64,000 nt of DNA from Symbiotaphrina buchneri (Eukaryota > Ascomycota > Symbiotaphrinales > Symbiotaphrinaceae). Below are positions 45,952-57,402 of the stretch, piece by piece. Where the stretch lies: contig BCIG01000014.1 in assembly GCA_001599915.1 (NCBI GenBank), positions 620,001-684,000 of the forward strand, given 5' to 3'. The translations under genes were made by a program, and so were the position numbers. The notes below the pieces were generated by a model. It was not told where the DNA came from, made no database searches, and worked only from the letters and a program-made list of their open reading frames with translations. Each line of letters opens with the position of its first letter. Within the stretch, counting starts at the first letter, position 1.

Positions 45952-47331
45952 GAAATGCTGTTATGGGGCGATCAGAGTGATGCAACGGGTGACCGAGAAA
46001 TGTCCGCCGAAGATCGTTCCATCATCGGTCCTAATCCGGCCACACCATACTAAATCCACACCAGCGATATTTTCCGTACAGGAAAGCTTGGCTGTCGATT
46101 ACTAAGCTGTGGCTGGCTGCCAATGATCGCGGAATGCTTCCGCCTAGAGCGTTCGGAGAATCAAAGGGGAGTGGCCGAATGCGCTTAGCGGATGTGGAAA
46201 AGCCCAGCGTCTCGGCCCCTTTCTTTCATGGCTTGGCAATGAAAAACACTGTAATCGGCCAGATAACGGACTTTTTTCGGTGATGCCTGCGAAGATATGG
46301 TGGATGATTTCCCCGAGTAACCGCGCTGCCCATACAGACTTTAAATACCTCAAACCGCGCGCTCTAATCATAAAACACTCTCGGCCCGGGCATGGAAGCT
46401 TAAATATAAGGCGACCTTTTGATTTGGCCTAATTGGCCTTCCTTTGACTTCCGCTGGCGGGAGCGGACTTATAAGCTTAGCACACCCGGAGAAACGACGT
46501 GCAGCCTTCCGCGATGTCGGGCTTCAACGCAGCGCAAACGCATCTTGACAATCCCCATGACACCTATTCGCGGAAAGATTCCGGATGCAATCCCTGCAAG
46601 GGCTACTTGGGGTTTGATATACGGACGGTCAATATAGTCGATCAGGAGTAGCATACGAGCCAGACTTTGGAAACGGCCGCCAGATCGAAGAGGACAAGAT
46701 CAAACATTTTCATACCACGCGTCGAGATAGCTGTTCATAATCGGTGCAGGCATGGAATAATCAAATACACCATACCGGCCTAGGATCTTTGTTCTCAGTA
46801 CATACCAAACCCGATAATGAACGTGCCACTCCGAAAGGAGGTCTCGGGGGCGGAGTTGCGCATGAAGCTTACTGACACGGGTCTACACCTATCTCACCCA
46901 TATATACGCCTCACCTCTCATGGAGCCAGTATCCCTCCTTTGTTAATCTATAACGTATGGCGCAAGAATCATAGGAATATGGTTCTTGGAGCTTCAAATG
47001 CGGATTTCCTCTCAACGGGCATTCCTACACCTTTGTTACTCCGAGAATCTACTGGCAGGTCTGCTCAGATAGATTGGGCTTACATTCATTATCTTTTGCA
47101 TCTTGCAGATCATTACACACTGATCGCTGGTACTTCACCTGATCCTGTCTGAGACGATATATGCGTCCGTCCGATGAATTTCATTATACTCTCTAAATTC
47201 GGGATTCTCATCTCTTGTTACTTTCACTGAAAACGCACAAGCACATGCTCAAGTATCAGGATGAGGACGTCAACTCTTGGCTTCAGAGATGAAGCTACAA
47301 ATCCCAACGTTTATTGCATCAGAGTACTCAA
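45952..47331. other. Gene-free stretch between the DHA1 transporter and laccase
   Basis: About 1.4 kb holding the transporter promoter and the laccase 3' flank. Open frames up to 111 codons (46817-47152) show no domain. Confidence 0.45.
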
Positions 47332-49756
47332 TCAAATGCCAGAGTCGTTCTGGTCAATCTTATTGCCTTGCAACCAGGTATCCCACTGCTCACACGTTCG
47401 GTTGGTCGCCTCCAACGGCCCAATTGTGGGCAGAATATCTTTCTGTCTCTCCAGGATCTGCAGCGCAAGGCCAGAAGAAGCGTGCCATGCGATATGGCAG
47501 TGCAGCAACCAAATTCCGGGATTATCGGTCTTGAAAGCAATCGCAAGGTAGCCGTCGGCAGGCAACAACGCGACATCACGACGCGGCGGGTTGTTGTAGT
47601 TGAACGTCAAAGGCGAAGTACTTTCATTATACTGCTCATTGGATTGACCAAGTATGACAAAGTCATGGCTACAGGAAGAGTCAGTCGAAGATCCTTCTTT
47701 CCATGTGGAATGTCAGCTTACCCGTGCAGATGGATAGGATGTGTGGCGGCAATGGTATTACGGTTGCCTGACAGTCGTGTCAGGTTTCCGACAATGACCA
47801 GATACACCCACTGATCGTCATAATCAGCGTCCACGATGCAGTACTCAGGGTTGAATGTGGTATTTTGCAAGTTGATTATTGTCGGGTTCGCAAAGTCCAA
47901 CCAAAGGGGGGTGTCTGTGAGTTCCCAGCGGTTGAAACCATGTGTTTTATTGTCGTCGATACCTGCTTGATAGGTATTTATTGTCACATTGTTGGCTGGA
48001 TGAGTGCCAACCTGCCATGGTACAACAGGAACCAGAGATGCATAAGGCTCATCTTCACAAGATGTGGAGATGTTGGGATTGACGACTGATGTTGGCAGCG
48101 AGGTGCTTTTTGGGTTATATCGAATAACGCCGCGCTCTGAAGCGTTCTGTTGGATGGTTCCACACCCGACGGTAGGGAGTGTGGGACTGCCAAAGGCAAG
48201 TTGGGTTCGAATCCAGTAATTGCCGTCGGGTGCCGAGTCCGCGTTGGCTTCTACAATGACTGAATATCTTTGCCCTGTTGCAGGTCAGTGAATATTTCAG
48301 GACAAACTCCCAAGTCAATCTTACCGATGCCGATCAGCACAGAATCACTCATGTACGGCTGAATAGGTACCAGATCTGTGGAGATGATCTGAAGCTTGTG
48401 GCCATCTATGCTGAAGACGAATGTCGATTCGGTAGACGCGTTGATGAGCCTGATCAAGTAACGCACCCCTTTCTTAAAGGTCTTGGTGAATATACTCGAG
48501 CCCTTGTGGCAGAGGCTCGGATCATCGGTAGTCGTGCACGTCCAGTTCCCTGCGGCTGTCAATATAAGGGCCTTCATGGCATTTGATGGACGTACCTGTC
48601 CCATTGAGGAGGATAGTTTGCATAACAGGCAGCGGAGGACCAGTAAGCTCCAGTTGGAAGTCTTCGAAAGCACTATTGTGGGACCAATCATTGACAAGAA
48701 TTGGATCCCATTCCTCGTCCCAGTCCGCGCTGGTTGGCCCGTGAAGCAATAAGGGTCTGGCTCTCACTTAGTACACGAGAGTCCTTTCCCTCTGTCAAGA
48801 GCGGGGAAGCTCACCCAGCAAGGCCGTCGGGGTACTGCAGAGAATAGTGCGAGTGATACCAGGTATGACCGTACTGCTGCACCTTGAATTTGTAGGTAAA
48901 GGAATCCCCAGTCTACAACTTGTCTGTCAGAGACTGCTCCTGAATTTCGCTGACTTACTTACAGCAATGGGGCATTGGGTAACACCTAGTCCTCGTCAAC
49001 AAGCTGTTAAAGGAGGGGTATACGGGGAATATACCGTTAACTCCGTCCATCTCAGTTGTGTGCAACTGTCTCATACCGTGCCTTGGATGGTAGTCAGCAT
49101 CGATCCTGTCCAATGCTGGGCTTCGCCCCTTACCAGTGAATTGTGGTTCCGTTCGTGTTGATGTTGTTAGCGACGTGGATGACTGGATTGTCGTAAGTCG
49201 CAGATACCCCTCACTTATCCTAGATGCACTCACTCAGTTCATCGCCCCAGCAAGCCTCTGTAAAGGTTTGGTCAGTCCATTGGTCGAGATTCGAATTTGG
49301 AAGAGCATACCGATCAAGGGCCCCGGGTAGGTGTTATTGAATACCTTCCCCTGAGTTTTCAAGAATCCATCAGGATGAATAGCAAAATCATCGACGATAA
49401 GCCAGTACTATCGGACTAAGGATCAGTCCCACTCCTCACTAGACAGATCTGCATACCTCGCGAGTCACGCCCTCAGGGGTAAATTGCTCATAGTCGGTGT
49501 TGATATCATACTGCGAGAACAACGGCTGACGGACCCTAGGATCACGAATCCAGCAATTTCTCGAGTTCGGCGTGTTGCAACTCTCCCACCCCTCAAGGCT
49601 GGGATAGTGGCATTGGAAGCCTGGGCTAGCCTTGGGCGGGCGCACGATCACACCCGGCAGCGGCTGCTGCCCGGAAAGCCTGTCGCTCCATGGTGCGAGA
49701 GTGGCTAGGTCAAGCAGACGTAGGGCTACGTCCCAGCAGCTATCAAAAAACTTCAT
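47332..49756 (-). CDS. Laccase-type multicopper oxidase, eleven exons
   Basis: Oxidises phenols or metals with reduction of oxygen to water. Exons: 49457-49756, 49311-49407, 49234-49257, 49134-49182, 49035-49081, 48963-48985, 48815-48912, 48596-48756, 48325-48549, 47722-48274 and 47332-47668; 637 residues, all phases closing. Three cupredoxin domains carry all copper motifs: HWHG (156-159, split by an intron after the W codon's second base), WYHSH (198-202), HPIHLHG (520-526) and HCHIAWH (582-588). The type-1 axial position (L593) is leucine, usual for ascomycete laccases. Two exons are only 24 and 23 nt. The start is uncertain: a hydrophobic stretch lies in frame just upstream without an ATG, so an N-terminal membrane anchor may be missing from this model. 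It lies in tandem with regulator and transporter genes. Confidence 0.87.
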
Positions 49757-51159
49757 GATGACTGGGGATAACAATATGGCTGAGATGAGCAGGATTGAGA
49801 AGATTATGACAGGAAAGATGGCAAAGAAGACCGGAATTTAGGAGGGAGGGGCAAAGGCCGCAATTCATATTAGCCAAGATACGGTCACATATCAACTCAG
49901 CCCCAAGCGGATCGTCGTCCGAAGGGCTGAATGGCCTCAGCCCTTGCCAAGGGTCGAGGCTTGGGTCGGATGGGCGTCTTGGTAGTTGCACAGGCTGCAC
50001 CAGGCTGCCCTGGGATCCCGTTCGGACGATTAGGACCGCAAACGTTCGCGCTGTTGCCGCTATCTTCATATGGAGGCGGCCGATAAAGGGCTGAAGATAA
50101 CTCGATGCTACATAAAGGGAGACCACTCGTGATTCGGACAGGGTTTAAATGTTCATCGGCATCGTGACGGGAAACACCCGGCGAATCACGGGGCGTTTGC
50201 ACGGTGGCGGAAGAAGCCATGAAGGCATCTTACGGCAGCAGGAGGAAGGCGGACTCTCCAGGTGCAGTCATGGTGGTGGACGTAAGCTCCATTGTCTCTT
50301 GGGCCTCAGGGTCAGACCCCTGTATATGGGCCCAGTAGGGGATATTGGACCCCAACTTTGCTCCCCGTCCAGAACCCAAGACCGTTCATGTCTCTGAGCA
50401 AGGCGTCTAAAACGTCAGAGTACAAGGAAGGCACGCCGGACCGGCAACCTCCATCCAACTCAGCCCCAACCTCGCAAGGGGGCTTTCCGGTGTGACAAGG
50501 CAACCCCAAGACTCTGGGCGCAAGCCACCCCCGCAGCTTCCGGGTCCTTCAGTCGCCCACTGGCTGGAAGCAGCTACAAATCACGCGGCCAGGGAACATA
50601 AAGATCGAATCAGAATCGGATACGGGCGGTTGCGGAAGATTTTGGGAGCTTCAGCTTCTCACTTGCGGTGAGTTCGTTCGTCTGCCATTGTGTGGTTGCT
50701 GCCGTCAGCACTAGCAGCCGCCTTTTGGCCCCCTATCTGACTCAGGAGGTGTCGTAGGGCTGAGAAGCGAGGGGCAGCGGCGGTTTTCCGATTCACATGC
50801 ATAGGATAATGATATATCATTTTTCTGCTTATTCGCTGGGCTTGAAAAGGGTGATAGCTCTCAGCTGAGAGAGATGTCGTATTGGCGGGGGCGCTCACTT
50901 TTTTGTCTAGGAATATGGTCGGCTGCTGAAGCTCTAGGGCGGTAGAATAAATCAATTGTAACGGATAGGTAAAAGATATTTTCGAAGACGAGAATGTTGA
51001 GAGCCTCGACTTGCATATTTTTTGCCATTCGACATCCCCTGTGAAGTGTCTACATAGTCCGTAGACAGCACGCCAATAAGAAGATATTTTGGACAGTAAA
51101 AGACGAATGCTAAACTCGTAGTCTCATCAGATACCCGTCTCGATTCTGTCATCCGCCTT
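49757..51159. other. Laccase upstream region and NmrA-like 3' flank
   Basis: About 1.4 kb. Near 49757-49830 the minus strand encodes a membrane-span-like peptide in the laccase frame. An open frame at 49897-50220 could be part of a missing upstream exon, but I could not join it with consensus splice sites. Confidence 0.4.
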
Positions 51160-52248
51160 CTAACTTGCCAACTGAGCTTGTATCGACTTCGCCACCGCCT
51201 CCTGCAGGCTCTGCGTCGGCGCAGCGTCAATCTCCTCATTATCTCTCTTATCATACAGAGTTCCACCTTCCGTCCAAATCCTGCGCAGCGTGTAACCTGT
51301 CGCATGGGGGACGCCCTTCTCCCAAGCCTCCTTCTCCAGCTGCCTCAGCTTATCCAGCGGCGTGTATTCCACCTCCCACTTTCCGCCGGTCTGCTTCTCG
51401 AACTCAGCCAGGATCTCTTCCGGTGTCGTCGTAAACGAGTTCAGTTTCAATGCGCGCCCGCGAGCGGCTTCCCAGTGTGTGAGGGTCGCGACGACGAATT
51501 TGCCGACGCTGTACAAAGTCTACGTTAGCTGCGTGTTTTACTTCATGAATGAAGATGTTATCGCAGGGGACTTACTCCTCGCACGAACTCAGGCTAATCT
51601 TCCCCTTTCCATCTCCCAGCAACACGGCCTTCTTCTCCTTGACATCAAACGAGCCGATCTCTTTAGCAGCGCGCGTCGGGCCCAGGTAGAACGGGTAATC
51701 TGAATAGGGCCCCGTCACGACATAGGCATATTCCAGATTCTTGACCTCCTTCATGAACGCCCGCACTTTGAGTTTCTGCTGGTGAGGCTTCTCCTGCGCC
51801 GACTGCGGTCCGTATTTGATGTCGGTGCCGTACTCGGATGGGAGGAAGCGCTTCACACCGGACGTCGCGTCGGCGATGCGGATCAGTGGGATTTGAGCGG
51901 CGATGACGTCGCGGCCGAGAGCGGAGACGACGGTGTCGATGCCTGGATTGCACCGTGTCAGCTACTATCGATGGACCTCCATCACTCGCACTTTGGGTGC
52001 CGGCTGTGGTTTATGTTACCTTCATACGCCTTTTTGATGTGTTCTTCATTGCTGAGATCGCCCGTGATGATCTCAGCACCACGCAGTCTGAGCGACTCGA
52101 TGAGTTCAAGCTTCGTCTCAATGGTCCTGGTGCTGGTGAAGATGGCAATTCTTCCGAATGATTCTTTGGCGTTCAGGATGGCGTCGATGATGTACTTTCC
52201 GATTGCGCCGGTTGCGCCGAACATCAGGATGTTGGACTTGGCTGCCAT
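51160..52248 (-). CDS. NmrA-like / isoflavone-reductase-like NAD(P)H oxidoreductase
   Basis: Soluble Rossmann-fold protein of the NmrA/phenylcoumaran reductase group; fungal members act as reductases in secondary or aromatic metabolism or as redox sensors. Three exons (52020-52248, 51576-51942, 51160-51508) give 314 residues. The dinucleotide motif is [14 protein letters not shown] (about residues 8-21, GxxGxxG form), followed by [55 protein letters not shown] and [20 protein letters not shown] are typical, with K in the position of the family's catalytic lysine. The C-terminal part ([20 protein letters not shown]) is the substrate lobe. The substrate is unknown. Its place next to the laccase raises a shared pathway as a possibility. 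Confidence 0.87.
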
Positions 52249-52803
52249 TGTGATGGACGCGATTGATCGATCAACTTAGGAGTACGAAAGGCTCTTTAGC
52301 CAATGGGCGTCTGTCGAGCATCAAAGCGTCGAATATCTTGAAGGTGTTCGTGCCAAAATGGAGGAGGAGGAGTTGTCAAGCTCGGGCGGGGCCGCATCGT
52401 TGACCGAACCGATAGTGGCGCCGATGATGCGATTAGGGCCGAGGCCACCCGTGGATGGCCGAAGAGGACGTACAGTGGGCCTCTCCCGTAACGCAGACGG
52501 AAGTCCACCTAAAATGTAATCATGACATCCATAAGGAGTCGTAGGATTTTCCAGGGTGGGCCAGGGATACGGATCAAGAGACGTCAGGATCAGACACTTT
52601 CAAACCTCATGCCAGGTCCAAGATGCGGGCTAGCTCGGATTTGTCTTCGGCATATATATATCTGACGAACATTGCGAACCTCGTTTCCAATAAAAGTTTC
52701 AACTCGAGGACCACAGTCGGAGCAAGCATCGATTGTATCCACAAGTATATTGTGCTTAGGCTACACAAAGGCTATGTACAAGAGCGATTCCGGGATCGCC
52801 ATC
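52249..52803. other. Intergenic between the NmrA-like and nucleoside-hydrolase-like genes
   Basis: About 555 bp that includes the NmrA-like promoter. Nothing else recognised. Confidence 0.45.
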
Positions 52804-54110
52804 TCACAACAACCATCCAATGACCATAGCAGCAATGACCGGCGCCACTGCATAATTTACCATGGACGCCTTACCAGCCGCACCAACGAACACCGTCGCT
52901 GTCGGGACCGCTGTCGCAGAAACAGTGCTATTCGACCCACTGGTAGAAGTAGCATTGCACGACAAGCCCGCTCCAGCCGGCCAAGCCTCTCCAGGCGTCC
53001 AGAGGAGGATACTCTGAATCAAATTCGCCAGGCTCACGTTCCCAAACGTCGGTGCAATCTCCACCGCCCGCTGCGGCGCCGGCGATTTCTCGCTGGTATC
53101 GATGTACGTGCTGCCGTTGGCCGCATACGCCTCCACGGCATAGCCTTGCTCGGTCGTCTCGTTCCAGATGTACCAGTCGCCGAGGCCGCGGCCGACGTAG
53201 AGCATGGCTGTGGGATCCCAGCTCTTGTAGGTCTTGTTGTAGCCGACGGTGATGTTCCATGTAAAGGCGATGGGATCGGTAGAGATGTCCAGCTCGGTCG
53301 TCAGCTCGCTGCAGCAGTATGTCGTGCTGCCGATGGCGCCGGGAACGAAGGTTATGGCGGTCGGCCACACGCTCAGGACGTATTCGGCGTATGTTCCGTT
53401 GACGTGGTCGAGGTTGTAAGATGGCAGCGAGGGATCGGCCTGGATGTCTTTGGTCAGCTAGGGTACGTCGAACAAGGATCTGAGACACACCTGTGCCACC
53501 ATCTCAGTGACCTTTGCGGTGACAAGATCAAGGCCAGACAAGCTAGAAATGCTGTCCGGCCCAGACATGAGCAGGTCGTATATGTTATCCAAGAAACCAA
53601 TCATAGCAATCGTCACGCTGCTATCTGGAGCTGCGGCCAGCAGCGTGCGATACAGCGTGACCGGATCGGTGGTATTCCACCCTGACTTGATGTCCTCCGG
53701 GAAATGGTTGATCAAAGGCAGAACATAATCCGGATAAGTAGAATACTCCCAGTCGCCGGTGGAACCGTTGAGTGGCTTCTTGATGGCATATGGAATATCC
53801 GGGTGGCCGTAGAACGTGGAGATGGTATCTATGGCGGGCGGCACATACTCTGACGAGACAGAGGATACAATGCCGAGGATTTCCACCTCATCCCAACTCA
53901 TGAATGCGTTGGCCATACCAATAGCATTCGGGCTGCGCGAAGGGTTCAGTTGATATATCGAATAGGAGATTGCTCAGACACTTACTCGTCAGAAAACGCA
54001 TAGAAGTCGGTTTCGATGATGATCTTTTTCGGGCTGCATGATGACGCGACAGCAGTAGCTGCATAGCCAACAAGGATGGCCTTGCTGGCCGTAAAAAGAG
54101 AGATGCGCAT
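52804..54110 (-). CDS. Secreted, GPI-type nucleoside-hydrolase-like protein
   Basis: Extracellular protein related to inosine-uridine nucleoside hydrolases. Three exons (53986-54110, 53491-53932, 52804-53439) give 400 residues. Residues 1-23 are a signal peptide. The calcium-binding start of the fold is visible but altered: KKIIIETDFYAFSDDPNA, with D35, D41 and D42 in place of the usual DTDPGxDDA, so catalysis is doubtful. MANAFMSWDEVEILGIVSS, VTIAMIGFLDNIYDLL and YAEYVLSVWPTAITFVPG follow the family. The C-terminus has a serine/threonine-rich linker and a hydrophobic tail (YAVAPVIAAMVIGWLL), typical of GPI addition. For intron 2, the 51-nt form 53440-53490 with a ctgac branch site is preferred over a 33-nt alternative. 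Confidence 0.8.
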
Positions 54111-54952
54111 ATTGATATCAAGGGTTGAACGACAGTAGTATAGCGATCGACAACGGCAGAAAACGAGCGACAAGAGATAGGTCAGCGGAACCCGGGTTAG
54201 TCACTACCGTACTCCAAGACCGCTCCTTCTAAAGACGGGGGTGAGAACAGCGACAGGGGTCGACAAGGGTTCTTAAAGCTGGCCGCATCCACGACCCGGA
54301 GCAGCGATTGCCCCGCTGCTTATCTCTCCGCTAACGACGCTTCGGCGATGGAAGTGACGGCGCCATGGCTCTTTATCGTCTCTGTAGACAGCCTTAAGCA
54401 GCCATTTGCAAGTTTAGCTCAGGAACAGGCAGTTTAGAGGGACAGTGGCGTCGCTTTAGCGTTGACAAGCTCTGATAAGCATGGGTGAAGACACCCCACT
54501 TTTGTCGCTGCACGCCGAGATAGGGAATAGAGCACGTGCTGTAATGGGGAGGGAAAGCCGACGGAGAAGAAGGCAAGAAATCTGATGGCTTTGGTTAAGC
54601 TGGCAACCCTGGGCTATGTATGACAGTTGGACGGTGACTCAAGGATCCAGCGGCGGGGAACACATCACAGGGACGTTTCATGGAATGGGACAGAAGATTA
54701 ATCTCTGCTGGAGGTCCGGAGAGGATGTTTGATGGAATCAAGTGGTATGAGTAAGTCACATAGAATCCAGTAATCTGCAGATGCATCGTGAATATGCTAG
54801 AAACAACAGCAAGCTCGGGACTATGACTGGGGATTGTTTGTTGGTTCTATACTTGAAAACCCGTAGTGAATGTCGGGTGAACAAAGGAGGGCATGATTCA
54901 TAAGGAAGGCGGCCATTGCCCCCCATGGGTCCTTCAATTAGTCAATCCCTCT
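54111..54952. other. Intergenic between the two secreted-protein genes
   Basis: About 840 bp with the upstream region of the nucleoside-hydrolase-like gene. No recognised feature. Confidence 0.45.
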
Positions 54953-55852
54953 TTACAGGAGAGTCCTAGACTTCGGTCGTTTCAAAGCAAAGGCAACAAA
55001 CCAGGATGTCAATACCACTGGACGATCCCGCTCGCTGGAGCAACGAACGGTTGTGGGCAGAGACCGTATGGACCCAGCTCTCTTTTGAGGCTGCCCAGAA
55101 TGGCTATAGTCGAACAGGGAGTTCTGGATGTACTGGATATCCGCGCACTATAGGATAGGGCCGGTCAGCCATCTGCATCTGCAAACTCACGACGACGGAG
55201 GCGACAGAGCGAGAAGAAGGCATGAGACTTACGGCATAAAACGTCTCATTCTCCTTGCCATCAACAGCAACGTACGTCAACTGCAGCGTCGCATTGGTAC
55301 CAGACGTGACCGAGCTGGGTGCGTCGGGCACGGCGTAGCATACATGCCCGGGGTCCTCCTCGGACGTCTTGGTCGTGACCAGCGTCGTCTGGAAGTCCGA
55401 ATTGGCAGTCACCTCGCTGGTGTAGGCTACCTTGACCGTGATGTTCCATGCATCGTCTTTGGCTACGATGGCAACGGAGCCGGACGCTGTGTGCATGGTT
55501 AGCTGGTGTGTTGTTTCCTTGCGATGGTTGGATGAGAGAGGATGGGATGTGAAGGGAGCGGGAGGGGGAGACGGAGACTTACTCAAAGGGAAGTACGTGC
55601 GGTTGTACGGCTCGCTTTGTCCGGAGCCGCAAGGTGCGGTGTTGTCCTTGGACTATAGAGAGATGTTAGCATGAGGTGATCATGATAAACAACAGAACGT
55701 ACGGATGACCAAGGCCGATCACTGGGCCAGAGGAATGCCACGGGGCCCATGGTGTCCTCGGTGGGGTAGCAATTGTTGTCAGAGATAACCTGAGCGGCTG
55801 CTCCCGTGAGGAGGGCAGCAGCCGATACAGTCAAGACCGAGAGGAAATGCAT
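54953..55852 (-). CDS. Secreted BIM1/X325-like cysteine protein
   Basis: Small secreted protein resembling the copper-acquisition BIM1/X325 family, LPMO-fold proteins without known polysaccharide activity. Four exons (55703-55852, 55583-55652, 55233-55486, 54953-55147) give 222 residues. Residues 1-20 are a signal peptide (MHFLSVLTVSAAALLTGAAA). The domain shows TMGPVAFLWPSDRPWSSSKD, NTAPCGSGQSEPYNRTYFPL, DDAWNITVKVAYTS, DPGHVCYAVPDAPS and ETFYACADIQY, with cysteines placed as in the family. The predicted mature N-terminus is glutamine rather than the copper-binding histidine of BIM1, so copper use is uncertain. The last 50 residues are basic and unlike the family, so the final exon or stop may be mis-modelled. 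Confidence 0.72.
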
Positions 55853-55965
55853 GTCGACGTTGGCAGGCAAAAACGAGCAAGGATACGACAGATGGAGTCA
55901 CGATAGAAACTCGCCCACGATGCTTGCGTAGGCTCGACTACGGCCCTGCGGGCATGTGGTATCCT

Positions 55966-55972
55966 CTTTATA
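55966..55972 (-). promoter_or_regulatory. TATA box upstream of the BIM1/X325-like gene
   Basis: TATAAAG on the minus strand about 115 nt before the start codon at 55852. Sequence match only. Confidence 0.4.
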
Positions 55973-57273
55973 TTGAGAGGGGGGAAGGGGGGCTGCGAAG
56001 GTAAAGTGCAAGGCCAAGGATATGGTGTCCCGCCGCGGGCAGAATCGGCTCGCTCTTTTCCCTCTTTAGAGTGGCAGGATGGCCAGAAGAGGAAGAAATG
56101 GTATGATGGGCTCAGCAGACAGACACCCAGACTTGCCGGAGCGCCCTACGGTTCTCGGCCGTAGCTTTACGGAACTGTATTGGGCGCTTGTCTTGTGGAC
56201 TAAGGCCATGTGGCACCCCCTTCATACCCATACTCCAATGTTTCTAGATTCTGGGCTGGGAGTGACAAGATGGAAGAAGGAGGAAGGGTTCCTTGATGTC
56301 TTAAAAACCCAGAGGATCCCGTTTAATTATACACAGCTGGACGCATGATGACCCGTGCTCAATGATCATCCCTGAGCAACTTGACATTGCCATTGTGGTG
56401 AGGATCATACTGTTCTGCAGCTCCGATCCACGAGGAAACAGCAGCCCACAAAAGCGCAACTGCCGCCTCTTCAGGTTATGTGTGGGTGGGTCATGTGGAC
56501 ATCTGATTAGATGCTCTCTTTTGAGTTATCTTAGGTCAAGCTTGAATTCTGGGGGTACCACTTGAACTAGCTCGCAGTCTCGTACCCTCCGAGAGCGAGT
56601 ACGAGCGCGGAAGCCGAATCACACGGAAGATACGGCAACAGAATTGCTCCGTTCCCACCCATGGCTGGCCTGGGCACCAGCTGGGCAGCTTGCTGGGCAA
56701 GCAGTCGAGCTCTCGATCTGATTAGATGCTGGTTAAAGTTTTATCTATAGCCGTGTTGGCGCAGCTCAGCTGGGTGGTTAGCGCTGTTAGAACCCTCTTG
56801 GGGCTTCGTTAGCTCAACGCCACGTTTGGTTTTGGTCCTTTTGGACGGTCCGCCACGGCATGAGGGGCCTTGGAGTGCCCCAAGAGCGGCTACGGTCGAG
56901 ACAGGCCTCGTCTGATTTCGTCTGATTTGGCATTTTGAGATTCACCCAGCCGATATCGGCATGACGGAGCAGGAGGACCGAAGCCTGGCAGGATTGGATA
57001 GGGCTAATGGAAAATCCCTCACTTCACTTTCCTCATTCGACAATTTGGTCGAGTATTGATTCCTCCCAAATTCCGCCAAATATTGAGAGAAGGGTCTATC
57101 TGCTGAAAGAGGGTATAGCTAGCTAGCAAATAAGCCAACCTTAGTAGAGCCGACCACGTACGCACCTGAATTAGATCCCCTATATCGATCCACTGTGCAT
57201 CCCATGTCTCCTCTAATAGTTTGTTCCACGATCTATATAATTTCTTCTCATATAAAATCTCAGCTGTCTTCCA
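55973..57273. other. Gene-free stretch between two divergent secreted-protein genes
   Basis: About 1.3 kb. Short open frames (up to 89 codons) look non-coding. A weak tRNA-A-box-like motif lies at 56757-56770, with no convincing B box or stems. Confidence 0.4.
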
Positions 57274-57280
57274 TATATAA
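57274..57280 (+). promoter_or_regulatory. TATA box upstream of the CFEM-like gene
   Basis: TATATAA about 123 nt before the ATG at 57403, followed by a pyrimidine-rich leader. Confidence 0.45.
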
Positions 57281-57402
57281 GTGTTCTGCCTCTATCAATC
57301 ATCATCGGTCGATCACACTGCTTCTTTCCCATTCGAGAAAGCCGGTTCGTTTCTCTTTGCAATCGCAAGTCTGCCACTCTTTATCGACCATTCGCGGAAA
57401 CC

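Noticed and set aside
49897-50220. 107-codon open frame as the first exon of the laccase
   Set aside because: It has a proline-rich cytosolic-tail look, but no consensus splice pair joins it in frame, so it is kept only as a possibility.
53458-53490. A 33-nt intron in the nucleoside-hydrolase-like gene
   Set aside because: Too short for fungal splicing; a 51-nt version ending at 53440 with a ctgac branch site keeps the frame and is preferred.
56757-56902. tRNA-like A box (TGGCGCAGC) with a distant GGTCGAGAC
   Set aside because: The B box is imperfect, about 135 nt away, and no cloverleaf stems form.
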